The position numbers were made by a program, and so were the translations under genes. DNA of 9,843 nt from Myxococcales bacterium. GTDB taxonomy: Bacteria; Myxococcota; Polyangia; Polyangiales; Polyangiaceae. Below the pieces are notes generated by a model. The model was not told where the DNA came from. It did no database searches and was given only the letters and a program-made list of their open reading frames with translations. Where the stretch lies: NCBI GenBank assembly GCA_020430865.1, contig JAGQIY010001237.1, forward strand, positions 1-9,843, in the 5' to 3' direction. Shown in pieces: positions 6,715 through 9,843 of this stretch. How positions within the stretch are numbered: position 1 is the stretch's first letter; each line of letters opens with the position of its first letter.

Positions 6715-6829
6715 GGGATGACTATACCGGGCGCGCGGCCCGCTGACTTCCCCCGGACGCGAGCGTGCACGGCGAAATCCCCTGACGCGAGACGAGCCCG
6801 GGGTCGCGGTCCACGAACCCAGCTGGTGG
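6715..6829 (-). promoter_or_regulatory. Gap before the beta-helix gene with a candidate -10 box placed for a leaderless start
   Basis: These 115 bases lie between the rnd stop and the beta-helix start, both minus strand. TATAGT (6726 down to 6721) matches five of six bases of the TATAAT box. The seventh base after it is the A of ATG 6714, and no Shine-Dalgarno is present. This would fit a leaderless transcript. The -35 position (AAGTCA, 6749-6744, 17-base spacer) matches only three of six consensus bases. I see no terminator for rnd here. Confidence 0.35.
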
Positions 6830-7954
6830 CTAACTCCCGAGGGGGGGCGGGTGCGTCTCCAGGTGCTCCGCGACCGCCGCTCGGCAGAGGTCCGCGCGCC
6901 AGCCCTCCAGCTCGGCGAGCGCCTCTCCCGTACCTCCAGCGAGCAACGCGGCGCGCAGCCGCCTGAGTACCCGCGTCGGCATCGCGAGCTCTGGCGCGAC
7001 CTGTAGCATGGCACAGACCTCGGCGCGGAGCGTGGCGAAGTACGCGTCGAGGCGGATCTCCTCGAAGGTGGCGTAGGGCGGGGGATCGATGGGGACGAAG
7101 TCGCCCGCCCGGGCGCCGTTGACCGCCTTGACCACCAGCGCCGCGATCTGATCGCCGTACCGTCGCCCCCAGCCCATGGGGACGCCCTTGATACGAGCGA
7201 CGTCTTGCCCTTCCTCGGGGAGGCGACCGGCGATCGCGAGGAGCGTCTTTGGCGCGGGTGCCTGAGCCCGCTTGTGGGCGGGCAAGCCGTTGTACCAGTC
7301 CATCAGCGCACGCAGCGCTGCCTGGTTCGGCGGCTCCAGCTGCCACGCGTTGCGGAACGAGTCGAGGTTCAGCTCCGGCGGCGGATCGTCGCTCGGGACC
7401 AGCGCGTCACGTCCTGCGTCGAACACACACTGTTCGCGCTGCTTCGAGCGCAGACGTGCGCCGAGCTCAGCGCGCAGCTCTGGGAGGTGCGCGATGTCTC
7501 CAGCCGCGTACTCCAGCTGGCTCTGGGGCAACGGGCGGCGCTTCCAGTCATCTGCCTGGTGTGCCTTGCCAGCGCGCAGCCCGAGCACCCGGAACTGTAA
7601 GTAAGCTAGGCTGACCGATGGCTCTGGCCCGAGCAGGCCCCATGCGATCTGGGTATCGAAGATCGGAGGCGTCCGCTTCAGCTTGAAGCGCTCGAGCAAC
7701 AACAGCACGTCCTGCTGCCCTGCGTGCAGCACCCACTCGGTGGCCTCGGCCTCGAGCACGGGTGCCAGCGCCGACAGATTTCCCAGGCGCAGCGTGTCCA
7801 CCAGATAGATGGTCTCGCCGCGGGAGATCTGCAGCAGACACAGCGTGCGATGCTCGCGCGTCGACTCGAACTCCGTGTCGATGAAGAGCTGCTCGGCGCC
7901 CGCGAGCTCCTTGGCGGTTCGCTCGAGGGCAGGGGGGGAGTCGACGAGGCGCAT
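6830..7954 (-). CDS. rnd: Ribonuclease D (DEDDy 3'-5' exoribonuclease with HRDC domain)
   Basis: The protein has 374 residues from ATG 7954, close to the E. coli RNase D length. The exonuclease domain (about 1-170) has all DEDDy motifs: FIDTEFES with D26 and E28, HAGQQD with D82, and YAAGD with Y149 and D153. These residues bind the two metal ions that remove nucleotides from RNA 3' ends, as in tRNA maturation. The RNase D core signatures PPIFDTQIAWGLLG and DDWKRRPL are also present. An HRDC domain, which helps hold RNA, follows at about 210-290 (LMDWYNGLP, PKTLLAIAGRLP, IKGVP). The C-terminal part is Ala/Leu-rich and less conserved. I chose ATG 7954 over GTG 7990 because AGGA sits 8 bases upstream and motif I then falls at the usual distance from the N-terminus. 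The upstream 12 codons look unrelated to the family. Confidence 0.93.
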   Translation of the reverse strand: MRLVDSPPALERTAKELAGAEQLFIDTEFESTREHRTLCLLQISRGETIYLVDTLRLGNLSALAPVLEAEATEWVLHAGQQDVLLLLERFKLKRTPPIFDTQIAWGLLGPEPSVSLAYLQFRVLGLRAGKAHQADDWKRRPLPQSQLEYAAGDIAHLPELRAELGARLRSKQREQCVFDAGRDALVPSDDPPPELNLDSFRNAWQLEPPNQAALRALMDWYNGLPAHKRAQAPAPKTLLAIAGRLPEEGQDVARIKGVPMGWGRRYGDQIAALVVKAVNGARAGDFVPIDPPPYATFEEIRLDAYFATLRAEVCAMLQVAPELAMPTRVLRRLRAALLAGGTGEALAELEGWRADLCRAAVAEHLETHPPPLGS

Positions 7955-7962
7955 CCAAACGG

Positions 7963-7966
7963 TCCT
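7963..7966 (-). promoter_or_regulatory. rnd: Shine-Dalgarno AGGA deciding the rnd start
   Basis: On the minus strand AGGA stands 8 bases before ATG 7954. The alternative GTG at 7990 has no such site. The whole divergent gap to the lipoprotein gene (7955-8024) is only 70 bases, and I found no clear promoter in it on either strand. Confidence 0.5.
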
Positions 7967-8024
7967 AACAGAAACTGGCGGCTCCGACACTCAAGGTTCG
8001 CGGCAAGCGGTCGATCCAACCTCC

Positions 8025-8414
8025 ATGGACCGCTCTCTACGACGCCGGCGTGCTGCAGCCCGAGGAGGCTCCGTATCTTCCCTGACTTCGCGTGCGCTGG
8101 GCTGGGCGATCGGAGTCGGTGGTGCGTTCTCGCTGAGTTCTGGCTTGCTGATCGGCTGTGGGGACGTGCGCGAAGACCAAGCGCAGAGCCCGGAGGTCAG
8201 CAAGGACGCCTGGCGGGCGGGTCTCGACCGCTCCGATCTCGGGCTGGAAGCCAAGCGGCTGGCGGGCGGTGGCCAGATGGTCGACCTGCGAGGACGCTAT
8301 CGTCACGCCCAGGTGGTCAGCGTCGAGAACGGCTCCCGGAGCCTGGTGTGCGCCAATCGGGCGGCAGCTCTGGACGCGGTTCTAGACCACGCGGAAACGG
8401 ACGAGGCGAAGTGA
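8025..8414 (+). CDS. Small lipoprotein, unknown function, overlapping a secreted metalloprotease gene
   Basis: The protein has 129 residues from ATG 8025. A long signal peptide with RRRR at 6-9 and a hydrophobic region at 24-43 ends in the well-formed lipobox LLIGC, giving lipidated C45. The mature part is only 85 residues: a polar helix-like stretch (about 48-80), then QMVDLRGRYRHAQVVSV, a short turn, and a segment around C110. This pattern (MVDLxGR, hydrophobic strand, polar turn, Cys, Ala-rich helix) resembles, from memory, a small domain found attached to secreted proteases of myxobacteria and Xanthomonadales; I cannot name it. The stop overlaps the next gene's start as GTGA. No Shine-Dalgarno is visible before ATG 8025. 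The open frame extends upstream to 7809, but that part is antisense to rnd and is not likely coding. Function unknown; a partner, anchor or pro-region for the protease is an inference from coupling. Confidence 0.7.
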   Translation: MDRSLRRRRAAARGGSVSSLTSRALGWAIGVGGAFSLSSGLLIGCGDVREDQAQSPEVSKDAWRAGLDRSDLGLEAKRLAGGGQMVDLRGRYRHAQVVSVENGSRSLVCANRAAALDAVLDHAETDEAK

Positions 8415-9843
8415 CCCGCGCACCGATCGTCGCCGGTGTACTGGCGACCTGGTGTTGCTGCGCCTCGAGCGCCCTGGCTGCGGACTTCGAGATCCGGGTT
8501 CAGGACGCCGCGGGTACGGGCTTCGAGGACCCGACTCCGGTGACACCGGTGGGAGGCAACCACGGCACCACGCTCGGTGAGCAGCGGCGCATCGCGTTCG
8601 AGTACGCTGCGGAGATCTGGGGCGAGCTGCTGGAGAGCGTGGTGACGATTCGTGTGGATGCACGGTTCAGCGCGCTCACGTGTTCGTCGAACAGCGCGGT
8701 GCTCGGTTCCGCTGGGACGAACTTCGTCTTCCAGGGCTTTCCTGGCGCACCTGCTCCGGCGACTTGGTACCACTCCGCGCTCGCAGACAGTCTCGCTGGG
8801 GTCGATCTGGCTCCGGGGCTCGCCGACATCAGCGCTCAGTTCAACGCAGATCTCGACGACCCCGATTGTCTTGGCGGTGTCGGTTGGTACTACGGCCTCG
8901 ACGGTAACGCAGGCAAGGACATCGACCTGGTGCAGGTGCTGCTCCATGAGCTTGGGCACGGCCTTGGCTTCTCGAACTTCGTCAACGAGGAGACCGGCAA
9001 GCTGCTGTTGGACGAGCCCGACGTCTACTCCAGCTTCACCCTGGACACGCAGCAAGGGCGGAGCTGGGCCGAGCTGAGCGACGCCGAGCGGGTCGTTTCC
9101 GCAAAGAATTCGCGTCGTGTGGTGTGGTCGGGGGTGAGAGTGAGCGAGGCGGCGCCGCGTGTGCTGTCTTCCGGTGTGCCTCTCTTGCGCACCACGTCAG
9201 CCAGCGAACAGGCGTGGTATCCGGTTGCTGTCGCGAGCTTCGGCAAGCCGCTGACGAGCAAGCCGATCGGGGGCACCGTCCGCGCACCCGCGGGTATCGA
9301 CCTGGGGTGCAATACGGCATTGCCGCCGGGGCAGGCGGGCGTAGTGCTGTATCTCGACCTCGGCAGCTGTGGAGGCGAGACCCAGGCCCAGGCAGCGGAA
9401 GCGGCGGGCGCGGCGGCCCTGGTGCTCGGCATGACCAGCGCGGGGAGTCCCGTCAAGCCGTTGAGTGGCTTCCAGAACGTCGGCATCCCCGTCGTCTCCC
9501 TGAGCCTGGTGGATGCCTCCAAGTTCAAGCTGGCGGCCGCTGGCGGTCTCCTGGCGGATATCCGTGAGGATCAGAACGTGCTGATCGGAGCCGACCCGGA
9601 TGGGCGGCTGCAGCTGAATGCGCCGGATCCGGTGAAGCTGGGTTCTTCCATCTCCCACTGGGATCCCACGGCTACTCCGAACCTCCTGATGGAGCCCTAC
9701 GCGAACAGAGGACTCGCCCATGCGGTCGACCTCTCGCTGCCGCTTCTGGAGGACATCGGGTGGAATCCCGGGCCGCTGGGTGGTGCGGGCGGCAGCGGTG
9801 GTGCTGGTGGCGTCGGTGGTGGTGCTGGGGGTGCGCCTGCAGC
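8411..9843 (+). CDS. Secreted zinc metalloprotease with inserted PA domain (cut by window end)
   Basis: The frame from GTG 8411 is open to the window end, giving 477 complete codons with no stop. Residues 1-23 are a signal peptide with cleavage after ALA; its core holds three consecutive cysteines (15-17). The catalytic domain shows the zinc motif HELGHGLGF (H179, E180, H183), where the histidines bind zinc and the glutamate activates water. The place of a third metzincin ligand, three residues after G186, is N189. A PA (protease-associated) domain follows, with core about 300-380: GVVLYLDLGSC at 311-321, then the A..GA.A.V helix and NVGIPVVSLS. A conserved SHWD (H416) and NLLMEP (M427, Met-turn-like) come after it, so the PA domain interrupts the protease fold. 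GGAGGSGG repeats begin at residue 457; a MYXO-CTERM tail is expected beyond the window. GTG overlaps the upstream lipoprotein stop. Substrate unknown; extracellular protein degradation is likely. Confidence 0.87.
   Translation, partial: MTRAPIVAGVLATWCCCASSALAADFEIRVQDAAGTGFEDPTPVTPVGGNHGTTLGEQRRIAFEYAAEIWGELLESVVTIRVDARFSALTCSSNSAVLGSAGTNFVFQGFPGAPAPATWYHSALADSLAGVDLAPGLADISAQFNADLDDPDCLGGVGWYYGLDGNAGKDIDLVQVLLHELGHGLGFSNFVNEETGKLLLDEPDVYSSFTLDTQQGRSWAELSDAERVVSAKNSRRVVWSGVRVSEAAPRVLSSGVPLLRTTSASEQAWYPVAVASFGKPLTSKPIGGTVRAPAGIDLGCNTALPPGQAGVVLYLDLGSCGGETQAQAAEAAGAAALVLGMTSAGSPVKPLSGFQNVGIPVVSLSLVDASKFKLAAAGGLLADIREDQNVLIGADPDGRLQLNAPDPVKLGSSISHWDPTATPNLLMEPYANRGLAHAVDLSLPLLEDIGWNPGPLGGAGGSGGAGGVGGGAGGAPA
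9779..9843 (+). repeat. Gly-rich linker coding repeat at the protease C-terminal side
   Basis: The last 21 complete codons encode Gly with some Ala, Ser and Val in GGAGG-type units. The stretch continues past the window end. Its position after the Met-turn region matches the linker before the sorting tail in the beta-helix protein. Confidence 0.7.

Noticed and set aside
6715..7014. N-terminal extension of the beta-helix protein up to 7014
   Set aside because: The extra 100 codons are Arg/Ser-rich, overlap the end of rnd, and would bury the signal peptide inside the chain. ATG 6714 puts the signal peptide at the N-terminus.
8062..8068. GAGGAGG as the ribosome-binding site for a later lipoprotein start
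   Set aside because: The only in-frame candidate after it is a CTG 13 bases away. ATG 8025 gives an acceptable signal peptide, so the site is probably chance.
1..9843. tRNA, rRNA, CRISPR, transposase, integrase or attachment sites
   Set aside because: I looked on both strands and found no cloverleaf-like sequence, regular direct repeat array, terminal inverted repeats or recombinase motifs. Nearly all sequence is accounted for by genes.

Overview
The window reads as chromosomal DNA of a high-GC myxobacterium (Myxococcota, most like the Polyangiales). Three things support this: one secreted protein ends in a MYXO-CTERM type tail (two close cysteines, a hydrophobic stretch, an arginine cluster), two exported proteins carry Gly/Ser-rich linkers typical of that group, and start codons are often GTG or TTG with overlapping gene ends. 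Coding density is very high; the largest gap without a gene is about 140 bases. I see no tRNA, rRNA, CRISPR array, insertion sequence or phage gene.

Layout. (1) At the left edge, on the minus strand, lies the N-terminal part of a UbiA/MenA-type membrane prenyltransferase, cut off by the window start. (2) Divergent from it, on the plus strand, is a tightly packed four-gene unit (611-5068): two adjacent ArsA/Get3-type ATPases, an exported protein with a predicted outer-membrane barrel, and a lipoprotein calcineurin-like phosphoesterase. All three junctions overlap by one to four bases and each has a good Shine-Dalgarno site. (3) On the minus strand, converging with that unit so that the two stop codons overlap in one CTAG, is a secreted right-handed parallel beta-helix protein with a Gly/Ser linker and a MYXO-CTERM tail. 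Upstream of it on the same strand is RNase D (rnd). (4) Divergent from rnd, on the plus strand, is a small lipoprotein gene overlapping by four bases a secreted zinc metalloprotease with an inserted PA domain, which runs off the right edge.

How the genes may work together. The ATPase pair is the most interesting element. Its two members carry complementary changes in Get3 active-site motifs, which suggests an obligate heterodimer with one complete ATP site. Co-transcription with two exported envelope proteins suggests a role in the biogenesis or quality control of membrane or envelope proteins, but this is inference. The lipoprotein-protease pair looks like a two-gene secreted module. The prenyltransferase (quinone or lipid prenylation) and RNase D (RNA 3'-end processing) are housekeeping-type genes.

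The prenyltransferase and the protease are both partial. Several starts were chosen inside longer open frames on the basis of Shine-Dalgarno spacing, signal peptides and family length; each entry says so.
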